Assembly (NCBI GenBank): GCA_015143295.1 | Contig: CM026562.1 | Coordinates: forward strand, 10,630,041 to 10,694,040 | Reading direction: 5' to 3' | Source of the DNA: Tetracentron sinense | Taxonomy: Eukaryota; Streptophyta; Magnoliopsida; Trochodendrales; Trochodendraceae | Length of the DNA stretch: 64,000 nt | In this document: positions 10,336 through 21,316 of the stretch, one piece after another | How positions within the stretch are numbered: the stretch's first letter is position 1 | How the letters are laid out: each line of letters starts with the position of its first letter | Program-made: the position numbers and the translations under genes | The notes under the pieces: model-generated | Told to the model about the DNA's origin: nothing | What the model saw: only the letters and a program-made list of their open reading frames with translations | Databases searched by the model: none

Positions 10336-12141
10336 TTGGAGATGTGTGCTGCTTGCGATGCCAAACTCAGAGACACAGCTACAATCATTAGTTCAGCTCA
10401 AGGCCTTAACTCTGCCCGTCGCCTAGTTTGGATACAGAGATACCATGTGGGAAATATTTTAGACCTTGCTTTGATATATCCTGATTGGCGTTTAGTCAAG
10501 GCGGCGATTCTTTGTTGGGATCATAAAAGTGTAGTTTTCCGTTTTGGAAAAAATGAAATGTGTCCGACAATCGAATAAGTTAAACGCATCTTAGGGCTTG
10601 ATATTGATGGTCCTGCTATTCTACCCCATTACAGAACAAATTACCAGTTTGAGCTCGCACAGTTCTTACACATCAAGCCTGACCGATTAGCCAACAATGC
10701 CAAAGGTACTTACTCAAGGGTTGAAATGAACAAACTGTGGGATATGTATAGACCTTCATGGGACCCTAGCACACCTGAAGCTGAATCCGAGTCAACACTC
10801 AATGTTCTTACATGGATTGTTCTAGCTCAGCTTATCTTCCCAAAAAACCTCAGTTTCGCTGAATCTGTATTGGTGGGGGTAGTTAAAGACATACGTAGTG
10901 GAGGGTCAGTCGTCCCAATGATCCTGGGAGAGCTTCTTAAGGGTCTTAAATATAGCAGTGAGAACAGGAAAGGGACATTCAACGCCAGTTTATCTCTTTT
11001 GCATTTATGGTTGGTCGAGCATTTACCATCAATGGTTACTGTGCTCTCAGGATTTGCTTATGATGCTCGGAACATAGTGCGAAAATTCAGCCAGACCCAA
11101 TCCAAGCTTGTTTTCAAAAAAATGGAAGACTGTTACAGAAAGCTCCAGCAGTTATCAGAGGACGAGATAATTTGGAAGTGTCGTTGGCTCGTAATCAACA
11201 AGCAAAGGCTTCCTCTTTTAACTACTTTTGGAAGAAGATGTATAGTTCTTGCTGGCCTAACTGGTTCGTCACCCTACATTCCACTCAGAGTACTCCGACA
11301 GTTTGGATACCGACAGTTTATCCCAGTAATCGATGATTTGGCGAAAGACTATTGTGTTTTCTCTACTACATCTGAACTTCTAGAGAGGCGTTTTCAAAAT
11401 GAATGGAGACGATCTAAAAGAGAAAAATTTCCAGACGATATAGTAGAATATGGACCAGGGATACCGTCGACTGAAGAAGAGTATGATTTGTGGTTGGAGA
11501 ACCCGGACATACAATCAGAAATGCCAAAGCCAGCAAAATTGCTCACCCCAGTTACAGCACCGTCCAGGGGAAGCCTTCCCCTTTCTGAGGTGGTGGTGCT
11601 GTGGAAAGATACTTTCCTTGGTAATCGTCTTAAGATATTAAAGGATACTAAGAAGCTCAAGTCTGCGCAACAGGTGCACCGGCAACAAGAGGCTGAGTTG
11701 AAGAGGGAATGTCAGGAAGTCCGCAAGAAGGAGGAACAGTTGGAGCAGATCCAAGTCAAGATTCTGAGAGATATGGAAGAGTTGGAGACAGCGCAACAGA
11801 CCCTCCGACAACAGGAAGATGACTTGAGGAGTCGACGTCAGTTGGCCTGTGATAAAGAACATCAGTTAGAGCAAGCACTCTGAGAGTTTCAAAAGCGGAA
11901 AAGAGATGATGCTGAGGAGTCTTTCCAGTTTGAAGTCCAATTCCGTCAGAATCAAGAACAGTTGAAAGCAGTCAGACACCATGCTCAAGTCGAGGCTCTG
12001 GAGTTCGACTACAGGATTCAAAGTGCGTCGGGCGTGGTAGATAGGCTAGAAAGTGAGATTGCTATCATTCGTCAACAAGTGGTAGACCTTGGGGGCAACC
12101 CCTTACCTCCCGACTTTATTATTCCCGAGAGACCTGTATAG
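10336..12141 (+). pseudogene. G2 ORF1 (Ogre-specific protein of unknown function)
   Basis: One continuous frame, with two in-frame stops (TAA at 10576, TGA at 11881), runs to TAG at 12139, about 600 codons. The N-terminal part (LDLALIYPDWRLVKA.. WDHKSVVFRFG) resembles the DUF7745-type domain common in plant Tat/Ogre ORF1 proteins. The C-terminal third is a long charged coiled coil rich in Q, E, K and R (about 11640-12090). Both stops look like single-base changes, since the frame stays open and similar in character afterwards. ORF1 lies upstream of gag in Ogre elements and its role is not established. Start at the ATG at 10336 is tentative; the real start could lie slightly upstream. Confidence 0.75.
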
Positions 12142-12320
12142 GGTTGGGTCATTTTCCTTTTGTCTTTCTATTTGTCTTTTGTTACTTTTCATTATTTTTC
12201 TTTTGGTTCAGCGTTGTCTTAGAATCACACAAACACATGCATATATAAAGAAGTGATTTTTTATCTTTTGCTGTCAAATCATGCATTCATGTTTAATCGC
12301 TACATCTTTCTCAGTGTTGC

Positions 12321-15224
12321 ATGAAACAGCGAATTGTCACTCATTCTGTATCTCGTGCTCTTGCTCAAGCTGTAATACTAGATCTGGACAGTCCTGAAGT
12401 CGCAAATTGGTCATCTCAAAGTTCAGCAGACATGGCTGCTCCCAACAATCGTTTGGATTCAAGTACAGACCAGCTTGTACAAGCACACGATCAGGAGATA
12501 CATGGGATGAAAACCCAATTGGACAATATTCAGGAAACCTTACAGGCTCTGATGGCTTTGCAACTTAATAAACCTGCACACCAACCAGAAACCGAACCAT
12601 TTCAACCCGAACAGCCTAGAACTGTATTCCAACCAGAAAATTTTCAGCCGGACCAACCTGGAATTGGAACCTTTCGGCATCAACCAGATCAGTCAGGGTT
12701 TAGACCTTTTCAACCGGATCAACCTAGGGTTGAGATTCCCGTCCCGAATTTTACCTTTACCAACCCCCTTCATGATCAACCAGGTGAGGATGGTGATTTT
12801 GACTACACTCGGTTTGATGGAAAAACTGGTGAGGCTGTGCACTGTGATCATCACAATCCAAAGGCGCCACAAGATTCTGAGTTGTTGATGTCTCTTAAGA
12901 ACCAACAAGAAGAAATTCGTCAGTTGAAAGAGATGATGAAAAAAATGCAGGGGGTATCATCTTCCTCTACAGGGATAACTCTGGATGATCTAGTTTTCTC
13001 CTCTGATATTTTGGTTCCCTCTGATTTTCGAGTTCCAGAATTCACCAAATTTAGGGGCAAAGGGTGCCCGAAAGAGCATCTACAGTTGTATGTGGGAGAC
13101 ATGATGGCTTACAGAGATAAACCATCATATCTTATCCAATATTTCCAGAAAAGTCTGAAAGATGCCGCTCTAAGGTGGTGGCTTTCAATTGATAAGAAAC
13201 GGATTACCAGTTGGCAGGATGTGATCGATCTCTTCATTGATCAATTCTCTTTTAACTTGGAGGTGCTCCCGCAAAAGAGTGATCTAGAACAGCTGTCTCA
13301 GAGGAATAATGAATCATTCATTGAGTATGCCGCTAGATGGAGAGAGGTGGCATCAAGATTATCAGTGCAATTATCAAAGGAAGAAATGGCCTCTACTTTC
13401 TTGGGAACCTTAAAGCAACCATATTCGACACTAATGATAACTTTACCAGCAACAGATTTCAAGGTAATTGTCGAGACAGGAGCAAGAATTGAAACGGCTG
13501 TTAAAAATGGTACTATACATGCCAGTCTTAGCCATACATCTCCGAGGTCAAGTGCTTCATTTAACAGGATTAATGGGCAAAAGGATACCAGGAAAAGAGA
13601 AGAAGTTCATTGGATTGCAACTAGTGCACCCTTAATGTTGCCTGCTCCACCGAATCGACAACATCCTCAACCTCAAAATCCTCAGCCGGTAAGGCAAAAT
13701 CAGTATCAGCAGGTGCGACAGCCAGTGAGAAACCCTCAGAGAAATTTCACTCTCTTACCTTACTCTTTAAGTCAGCTCCTGACTTTCCTTCTCAAACAGG
13801 ATCTTGTAACTCTAAAGGGACCGACTCCTCTCATTCCAGTTGATAAGCAAAATCGAAATTACCATGCAGATCATTATTGTGCATATCATCGAGGCCCGGG
13901 TCATGCTACAGATGTATGTTACACTCTTCGGCATGATATTCAAAATCTCTTAGATCAAGGCAGAGTTGAATTTACACCTGGAAATACTAGCATCATCCAA
14001 GCTCCTCTTCCCCCACATCAAGGACAAATTAATTTTCTGAGCGGGGATGAGTCTGATGTTAGTATGGTGGAGATTGGTGGGCTATCAGAGACAGATAATG
14101 CTATCTGTCCTTTGTACCGAGTCCCTGTTCGAATCTCATATCCTCAGTCTTTGTCGTCTCCCGAATCCCCAGTTATTCAACCCATCCAAACACCTCGCAT
14201 GTCGCCAGTCCACTCATCTACTATTCAACCCATTCAGCGTCCTATACAAATCCCTTTTATTCCAGTTGAAGAAGAGAGGATTGTTTATACCATCCCTTGC
14301 CCTGTTGGTTGGCCTACAACCCCAGTTGTATCATCTCCACGACCCCTTGGTAAAGGTCCAGTCCAGATTCCGTACATTCCAGCACCAATCCATCCCCTTA
14401 ATCGTTTACCGGCCTCTCCATCTCTCATTCTAGACAATGAAAACATCACTGCAATAACCAGGTCAGGAAGAGTTTACCAGCAATCTGAAGTGGAACTGCC
14501 TAAGTCCAAGGGCAAAGAGCAATGTCTGAATCCTGAGCAACAAAAAGAGGAAGATGCTGCGTTGTTGAAAATTTTGGAGAAAGTGAAGGAATATAATATT
14601 GCCCATCAACTCACGAGGCTCCCAGCTCAAATTACAGTGATGGGACTACTCTTAACTTCAGAGAACCATCGGGAGCAATTACTCAGGGTGTTTAACAACG
14701 CTCATGTCACAAAGGATATAACGCCCGAGCGTTTGGGGCAATTGGTAGGTCAAATTCTAGAACCGAAGACTATTACCTTCAATGAAGAAGAAATCCCAGA
14801 CAATGATAAAGAGCACACCAAAGCTCTTTACATCTCAGTGCAGTGCAGGGGTAAAACACTTTCAGCAGTCTTGGTAGATAATGGGTCTGGTTTGAACGTC
14901 TGTACATTGACTACTTTAGAAGGTTTGGGAATGGATATCAGCCATGTCAAGAAAAGACCTATGACAATTAGAGCTTTCGACAATTCAACTCGTCAAAATT
15001 TGGGAGACGTCGACTTAAACATCTCTATTGGGCCATCAGAATTTTTGACCAATTTTCAAGTGGTTAATGTACCAGCTTCTTTTACTCTTCTTCTTGGAAG
15101 GCCGTGGATCCACATGGCCGGAGCCATCCCATCATCACTTCATCAGAGGATTAAGTTCATTCAAGGTGACCAATTGATTGTGATTCCGACAGAGTCTTTG
15201 ACAAATTCCTTTGGGGATGTCTAA
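12321..15224 (+). CDS. G2 Gag-protease
   Basis: This 967-codon frame starts MKQRIVTHSVSRALAQ. After a proline/glutamine-rich stretch (about residues 85-160), a retrotransposon Gag core follows (about 245-390; GKGCPKEHLQLYVGD, ALRWWLSI, LEQLSQRNNESFIEYAARWRE). A knuckle-like CAYHRGPGHATDVC (about residue 525) has CX2HX4HX4C spacing instead of classical CCHC. An aspartic protease with active-site motif VDNGSG lies near residue 855, and ILGRPW-like LLGRPWIH near 920. Gag forms the particle and protease cleaves the polyprotein. The TAA at 15222 interrupts a frame that stays open and meaningful beyond it, so it is probably a mutation. Confidence 0.88.
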   Translation: MKQRIVTHSVSRALAQAVILDLDSPEVANWSSQSSADMAAPNNRLDSSTDQLVQAHDQEIHGMKTQLDNIQETLQALMALQLNKPAHQPETEPFQPEQPRTVFQPENFQPDQPGIGTFRHQPDQSGFRPFQPDQPRVEIPVPNFTFTNPLHDQPGEDGDFDYTRFDGKTGEAVHCDHHNPKAPQDSELLMSLKNQQEEIRQLKEMMKKMQGVSSSSTGITLDDLVFSSDILVPSDFRVPEFTKFRGKGCPKEHLQLYVGDMMAYRDKPSYLIQYFQKSLKDAALRWWLSIDKKRITSWQDVIDLFIDQFSFNLEVLPQKSDLEQLSQRNNESFIEYAARWREVASRLSVQLSKEEMASTFLGTLKQPYSTLMITLPATDFKVIVETGARIETAVKNGTIHASLSHTSPRSSASFNRINGQKDTRKREEVHWIATSAPLMLPAPPNRQHPQPQNPQPVRQNQYQQVRQPVRNPQRNFTLLPYSLSQLLTFLLKQDLVTLKGPTPLIPVDKQNRNYHADHYCAYHRGPGHATDVCYTLRHDIQNLLDQGRVEFTPGNTSIIQAPLPPHQGQINFLSGDESDVSMVEIGGLSETDNAICPLYRVPVRISYPQSLSSPESPVIQPIQTPRMSPVHSSTIQPIQRPIQIPFIPVEEERIVYTIPCPVGWPTTPVVSSPRPLGKGPVQIPYIPAPIHPLNRLPASPSLILDNENITAITRSGRVYQQSEVELPKSKGKEQCLNPEQQKEEDAALLKILEKVKEYNIAHQLTRLPAQITVMGLLLTSENHREQLLRVFNNAHVTKDITPERLGQLVGQILEPKTITFNEEEIPDNDKEHTKALYISVQCRGKTLSAVLVDNGSGLNVCTLTTLEGLGMDISHVKKRPMTIRAFDNSTRQNLGDVDLNISIGPSEFLTNFQVVNVPASFTLLLGRPWIHMAGAIPSSLHQRIKFIQGDQLIVIPTESLTNSFGDV

Positions 15225-15893
15225 GAATTGGGACAAGGGGCAGCTTTTATGACTTATCAATTTGAGGAGGTTACTTGTATTGCTCAGCTTGAAAGAAAGA
15301 AAGATGAATATATACCAGCCGCAGTGAGGATCATGGCAAAAATGGAGTACAGACCTGGTTTGGGTTTGGGCGCCCACCATCAAGGAATGAAGAAGCGGTA
15401 TGTGGCACCTCGCTACACACCTCGTTTCGGAATAGGGTACAAACCAGAGTTGAAAGATTTCCTGAACAAGTTGACTAAAGGAAAATCATAAGTAAAGTCG
15501 GTGCCCCCACCTCCCCTATATGTTACCTTTCCTACCAGTACTCCCAGGCCCTCTGATTTTGAAATTTATAAAAACCTTCCATTTGAAGAATCAGACTCAG
15601 AGCCAACTGTCAACCCTGCACCCAAACCTCAGCCAAAGGACGATCCTGCAAGGTTTCATGAAATGTTCGAGGTTGCTCAATTGTTTGAAGAACTCGCTGT
15701 TGATGATGCAGTCGAGATTGATTACGTGGCAGAGGAACAGGTTTGCACCCTTTCTGGTGCTTCGCAAGTACCATCCAGTTCCGGTCCGCTCATATGAGCC
15801 AATCATTCTCCGCTCGTATGGTGGACCGATCCCATCACAGTTGAAGTAGCCAGAGGAATGCAGGGAAAGAAGGTCGGACTAGTCAGACCATGA
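15225..15893 (+). pseudogene. G2 post-protease segment with a G-patch-like motif
   Basis: In the same frame as Gag-protease after its TAA, this encodes AVRIMAKMEYRPGLGLGAHHQG at about 15330-15395, with the glycine and aromatic spacing of a G-patch (an RNA-binding motif that follows the protease in some retroviruses). A second TAA (15489) and a proline/acid-rich linker follow. A frameshift near 15830 leads to a natural-looking end, GKKVGLVRP then TGA at 15891-15893. It was probably the C-terminal part of the Gag-pro polyprotein. Confidence 0.65.
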
Positions 15894-16215
15894 TCCAGTT
15901 TCTTTTCTTTATTTTGTTATCTTCATCTTTAGGTCAAAAATAGAAAAACCAAAAATTTTTGTTTTTCAGGTGGCTTTGTTGGTCATTTCAAAATAGTCGA
16001 TAGTTTTTTCGCATTATGCATCTTTGTAAATATTGTAAAACATTAGAAAATCAATGAAATTCATTTTCTTTGTCTCAAGACTAGTTTCTTTTTGTACATA
16101 CATAAAATCTTGGCACATGATGGTATGACCTAGGTCTCCAAAAGAGGCTTAGTGATCTAAGGTCACTACTAAGAAAAAAATAATAATAATAAAAAAACTA
16201 AACTCAAATACTAAG
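15873..16215 (+). other. Candidate intron between G2 protease and RT
   Basis: Ogre elements are known to carry an intron between pro and RT. Here AAGAAG|GTCGGAC at 15873 and AATACTAAG|ACC at 16215 would join the GKK codons directly to the RT frame (KTELTGLPENCP) in phase 0, removing several stops. Other acceptors are possible, for example TTTTTCAG|GTGG near 15970. The intron is likely; its exact borders are a guess. Confidence 0.45.
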
Positions 16216-17685
16216 ACCGAGCTTACTGGTTTGCCAGAGAATTGCCCAGGACAAGCTAATTCTAAACATGAAATCAATCTTGAACTTTTGGAAGTAGAGT
16301 ATGACGAAGAGTAAGAAGAGGAACCTCCACAAGAGATCCTCGACCTCCTTGAACATTACGAAGGGATATGTAAACCTAATGATGAGGACACCGAGACCAT
16401 AAATCTCGGATCCGAAGATGATCCTAAGTGTGTGAAGATTGGCATTACAATGAGTCCTGAGCAAAGGAGCGCTATGATTGACTTCCTCAAAAGTTACATT
16501 GATGTATTCGCTTGGTCATACGCAGACATGCCCGGTCTTGATCCAGAATTAGTAGTCCACAGATTGCCCTTAAACCCAGGGATGAAACCAGTTAAGCAGA
16601 AGCTTAGACAGTTAAGACCAGAATGGTCTCAGAAAGTTAAAGAGGAGATCGAAAAGCAAATAAGTGCGGGTTTTCTAGCAGTGGCAACTTACCCAGAATG
16701 GCTGGCCAATATTGTACCGGTGCCTAAGAAAGATGGCAAGGTCAGAATGTGCATTGACTATAGAAACTTGAGCAAGGCTAGTCCAAAAGATAATTTTCCA
16801 CTTCCTCACATAGATATCCTTGTCGATAACACAGTTGGACATGAAACCCTGTCTTTCATGGATGGGTTTTCTGGATACAATCAGATTAAAATGGCTGAAG
16901 AGGATATGGAAAAGACCTCGTTCATTACCCCGTGGGGCACCTTTTGTTACAAGGTCATGCCATTTGGGCTCAAGAATGCGGGGGCAACTTATCAAAGGGC
17001 AATGACAGCTTTATTTCATGATATGATGCACAAGAGTACAGAGGTTTATGTAGACGACATGATTGTCAAATCTCCGTTGGCTAAAGATCACCTAGAAGAT
17101 TTGAAAAAGTTATGTGACAGGCTCAGAGTCTTTGGTTTAAGGTTAAATCCAGCAAAATGTATGTTCGGAACAACGTCAGGAAAGCTTCTTGGTTTCATTG
17201 TCAGCAAAAGAGGAATTTAAGTTGATCCAGCTAAGGCAAGAGCTATCATGGAGATGCCTGCACCTCAGACAGAAAAGGAAATTCGAGGATTTTTGGGTAG
17301 GATTCAGTATATCAGCCATTTTATTGCACAGCTTACTCCGATTTGTGAGCCGATATTCAAATTGCTTAGAAAGAACGTGCCTACAGTCTGGTCGGATGAA
17401 TGTCAACAGGCCTTTGATAAGATCAAGCAGTATCTTCTCAATCCACCCGTACTTGTCCCTCCAACACTTGGACGACCACTTTTAATGTACATCTCCATCC
17501 AAAGGACGTCAATGGGTTGTGTGCTAGCTCAACATGATGAATCAGGCATGAAAGAACAGGCCATTTATTACATCAGTAAGCGTTTGCATGAGTACGAAAA
17601 GAAGTACAATGCATTAGAGAGGACTTGTCTAGCATTGGTTTGGGCCACCCAGCGCTTACGACATTATTTATTGTCCTACCTGTGA
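16216..17685 (+). pseudogene. G2 reverse transcriptase and first RNase H
   Basis: An acidic linker (TAA at 16311) leads into RT: FAWSYADMPGLDP, VPVPKKDGKVRMCIDYRNLS, PLPHIDILVD, VMPFGLKNAGATYQRAM and the catalytic YVDDMIVKS. A TAA at 17218 breaks the connection domain. After it come RNase H segments (ICEPIFKLLRK, MGCVLAQHDE, YYISKRLHEYEKKYNALERTCLALVWA). The frame is lost near 17680, with TGA at 17683, by a frameshift. RT and RNase H copy the element RNA into DNA in the virus-like particle. The catalytic YVDD is intact, but the stops make the gene non-functional. Confidence 0.88.
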
Positions 17686-18590
17686 TTTTGATATCAAGAA
17701 TGGATCCGCTCAAGTACTTACTAGAGAGGCCCGCTATGTCAGGAAGAACAGCTTGGTGGCTCATGATGTTATCAGAATTTGACATCACGTATATGACGCA
17801 GAAATCGATCAAGGGGCAAGAAATTGCAGATCATTTGGCATATAACCCATCATCTGATTATGTTTTAGTGCATGACCAGTTTCCAGATGAAGCTATTCTA
17901 AGTTTAGAACCGGAAAATCATGATTATATTGGATGGGAGATGTACTTTGATGGAGCCGCAAACCAACATGGGAATGGGGCAGGAGCAGTCTTAATCTCGC
18001 CAAGAGGAGCTCATCTTCCTATCTCAGTCAAGCTAAAGTTCAAATGTTCAAATAATGCTGCAGAATACGAGGCATGTATAGCTGGACTAAGAGAAGCACA
18101 TTATATTGGCATAGAAGAGATTGATGTTTACGGTGATTCATCATTGGTAATTTGTCAAGCTAATGAGTCATGGGCAATCAAAGAAGAAAAGTTGATTCCG
18201 TATCTGGCATGCCTTAATGTTTTGATCACCAAGTTCAGAAGAATCACTTTCAATCACAGGTGTAGGACGCATAACAGATTCGCCGATGCTCTTGCAACCC
18301 TAGCTGCAATGGTGAAATTTCCTAAAGGAAATCTGATTTGGCCTATTGAGATTCAGCAACAAGACCAACCAGCGTACTGTCTAGTTATAGAAGAGCGCCC
18401 AGATGACAAGCCATGGTACACAGATATCAAGCAATACTTGGATGATGGCACTTTTCCTCTGGTTGCCACCAAAACAGATCGTCGAGCAATCAGAAGACTC
18501 TCCATTCAGTTTGTTCTCTCAGGAGGAGTATTATACAAGAGGTCACCAAACTTGATTTGGTTGAGATGCCTTGATAAAAAGGAAGTAGCA
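17686..18590 (+). pseudogene. G2 second (archaeal-type) RNase H
   Basis: In a frame shifted relative to RT, the tether region (MSGRTAWWLMMLSEFDITY, GQEIADHLA) is followed by a second RNase H: WEMYFDGAANQHGNGAGAVL (first catalytic D), NNAAEYEACIAGL (E), YGDSSLVICQ (D), and RFADALATLA (final D). All four catalytic acids are visible. A duplicate RNase H of this kind marks the Tat clade and may compensate for a degraded first domain. The ORF continues into the integrase zinc finger, then shifts frame near 18670. Confidence 0.82.
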
Positions 18591-19662
18591 CAAGTGGTTG
18601 AAGAAGTTCACGGAGGAGTTTGTGGTCCCCACATGAACGGATTAATGCTGTCAAAGAAGATTCTTAGATTGGGGGTACTATTGGACTACTATGGAATCCG
18701 ATTGCTGTCGCCACGTTCAGAAATGCCATCAATGCCAGATTTATGCAGATCGAATTAATGCACCGCCTGTTACATTGCACAATCTTACCGCACCTTGGCC
18801 TTTCTCAGCCTGGGGCATAGACGTCATTGGGCCCATCACGCCGAAAGCATCAAATGGCCATCGATTCATTCTTGTAGCAATCGATTATTTCACAAAATGG
18901 GTTGAAGCGGCTTCTTTTGCTAATGTCACAGCCTCAATTGTTCAGCGGTTTTTCAAAAAAGATATCATCTGCAGATATGGTGTTCCGTATGAGATTGTCA
19001 CAGATAATGCTCTTAATTTCTGTAACAAAGGTATGACTGAACTCTGCCAAAGATTTAAAATCCAGCATCATAATTCTACACCATACAGACCTCAGGCCAA
19101 TGGTACAGTTGAAGCCGCAAACAAAAATATGAAGCGAATCATCGAGAAGATGGCAATCAGGTATTCTGCCTGGCATGAAATGCTTCCCTATGCACTCATG
19201 GCCTACAGAACATCGATTCGCACTTCGACTGGTGCGACACCATTCTCCTTAGCATACGGTATGGAAGCTGTCTTGCCTATTGAGGTAGAAATTCCGTCAT
19301 TACGAGTGCTAATGGAAGCAGAAATTGAAGAATCAGAATGGGCACAAGCCAGATACGAACAGTTGCATCTGATTGAAGAAAAACGACTGAAAGCTATAGA
19401 TCACTCTCAAGCCTATCAGAGGCGTATGGCTAGGGCATTCAATAAGAAAGTCAAACACAGAGATATTGAAGTTGGTGACCTTGTTTTCCAGAAATTGTTG
19501 CCAAATCGTCCAGATTCGAGAGGGAAATTTACACCAAATTACGAAGGCCCATACATTGTCTGAGAAAAGTTCACTGGAGGCGCCCTTCGACTTGGATGTA
19601 TGGATGATGAGGATCTTCCTGAGCCCATTAATATAGATAAAGTTAAGAAGTATTATGCTTAG
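18591..19662 (+). pseudogene. G2 integrase
   Basis: The zinc-binding segment starts around VEEVHGGVCGPH and, after a frameshift near 18670, continues HVQKCHQCQIYADR. The core has GIDVIGP (first D), VTDNALNF (second D) and GTVEAANKN (E), so the DDE triad is complete. The C-terminal region has VGDLVFQKLLPN and FTPNYEGPYIV, then TGA at 19561, after which the same frame runs to TAG at 19660 (EPINIDKVKKYYA). No chromodomain is seen, as expected for Tat elements. Integrase inserts the cDNA. The frameshift and TGA inactivate this copy. Confidence 0.87.
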
Positions 19663-20241
19663 GATCCTATCTGATAATTGCTTGTACTCTTAGCTTCTTT
19701 GGGACATGATAGGAGGCCGTATTTGGCACCTATTCTCCCTATAAATCATGTAACACCTACATTACATCAATAAAGTTCGTTAGTTAACCCTTCGAGCCTA
19801 ATAACCTCTCTTTCAAAAACCTTTTATCGGGACACCTTGCACTTGGTCTATTATGAACTACGTCATGACCTGATCCTGAAAAGGGTACGTAGGCAACCTG
19901 GAAGCCAGGTGCGGTCAAATTTTTAAACCATTTGGACAAAGTAACCTCAATTCGTAAAAAAGAAAAAAAGAAGAAAAAAAAGGAAAAAAAAAGAAAAGAA
20001 AAAAAGGTTGATCGAAAAAATAAAAGAAATAATTTTTTTTTTTCAAGAGGTGCTCAAGAAAAGAAAGAATTCCGATAAGCAGAAAAGATGTCCCAAACTT
20101 TCGGCCCCCTCAGCCAACATTTCGTCCTATCTCAAGTCCTCTTAGATCCCTTAGAAACTAAGAGTACAAGCAATCATCAGAATAGTATCTGAGGTATAAC
20201 ACTGACATTCAAGGCAATGAAGGGAGTAAAGCCTCAATCAG

Positions 20242-20810
20242 AATAAATCGCGGGCATGAGTAAAAACCGGAAACGGCCTCATTGCGCAAAAATTACGCGA
20301 ACCCTAGTCCTAGTCTTGTGACTAGGGGCAAAAAAGGGAAAAAAGAGGATCTGATCAATTTCGCAGGCATGAGTGAAAACTGGAAACGGCCTCATTGCGC
20401 AAAAATTATGCGAACCCGTGACTTGGTTATTCCAAGGGTAAAAAAGGAAAACGTTGAAAGTGGTTCAACAGCGGATTTGATGAAGTCTACTTGAGCCTTA
20501 GCCCTTCAAGCAATCAGTCGCAGTATTTAGAGTTGAATCATATGGAATAAATCGCGGGCATGAGTGAAAACCGGAAACGACCTCATTGCACAAAAATTAT
20601 GCGAACCCCAGTCCTAGTCCTGTGACTAGGGGCAAAAGACTAGGGGCAAAAAAGAAAAAAAAAAGAAAGAAAAAGGATTTGATCAACTTCATGGGCATGA
20701 GTGAAAACCGGCAACGACCTCATCGCGCAAAAATTATGCAAATCTGTGACTTGGTCATTCCAAGGATAAAAAAGGAAAAAAGTCGAAAAACAGTTCAATA
20801 GCAAAATCTA
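20242..20810 (+). repeat. Two-level tandem repeat in the G2 3' UTR
   Basis: Four copies of a 60-bp core (ggcatgagtgaaaaccggaa.. ctcattgcgcaaaaattatg) start near 20250, 20366, 20555 and 20695. They form two larger units of about 300 bp, each containing a long and a short version with purine-rich linkers. Confidence 0.85.
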
Positions 20811-21316
20811 TAGAAGACCTCTTGTGCTTTACCTCTCAAGCAATCAGTTTGTCTTAGCAATCCATTTGTTCACAGGACTCCTTGTATTACCGATCCAGCA
20901 CATGATGAGATCAAACTTATATATATCCTGGACAATAATGATCAATAAAGTGATTTCTCTTGGTCATACTGTACTGTTCTAAAACGCCAAATGTTTTCAT
21001 GATTTCCAAATGCTACATCCAAAAGGCAGTTCCCTTGGAAACTCGAAAGCAGAGTATAGTATTTCGCATGGTTTCAAAAGCCATCTTTCAAAATAAATAA
21101 ATTCTTTTTAAAAAATAAAAAAAAAATAAAAAATAAATAAAAATAAATAAAAAAATTTCCCAAAAGGGAAAAATCTAAAGATTTTGTTCATATGGGTCTC
21201 ATGGTCTGACTATGGCAGTCTTCTCTCGCTAGCAATCATCATGGTAAGCAGCGTCTTTTGCGATTGCAGATTAGCAAGGAAGCAAGTAAATCTCCAGCAA
21301 ATCATCTTTTCTGTTT

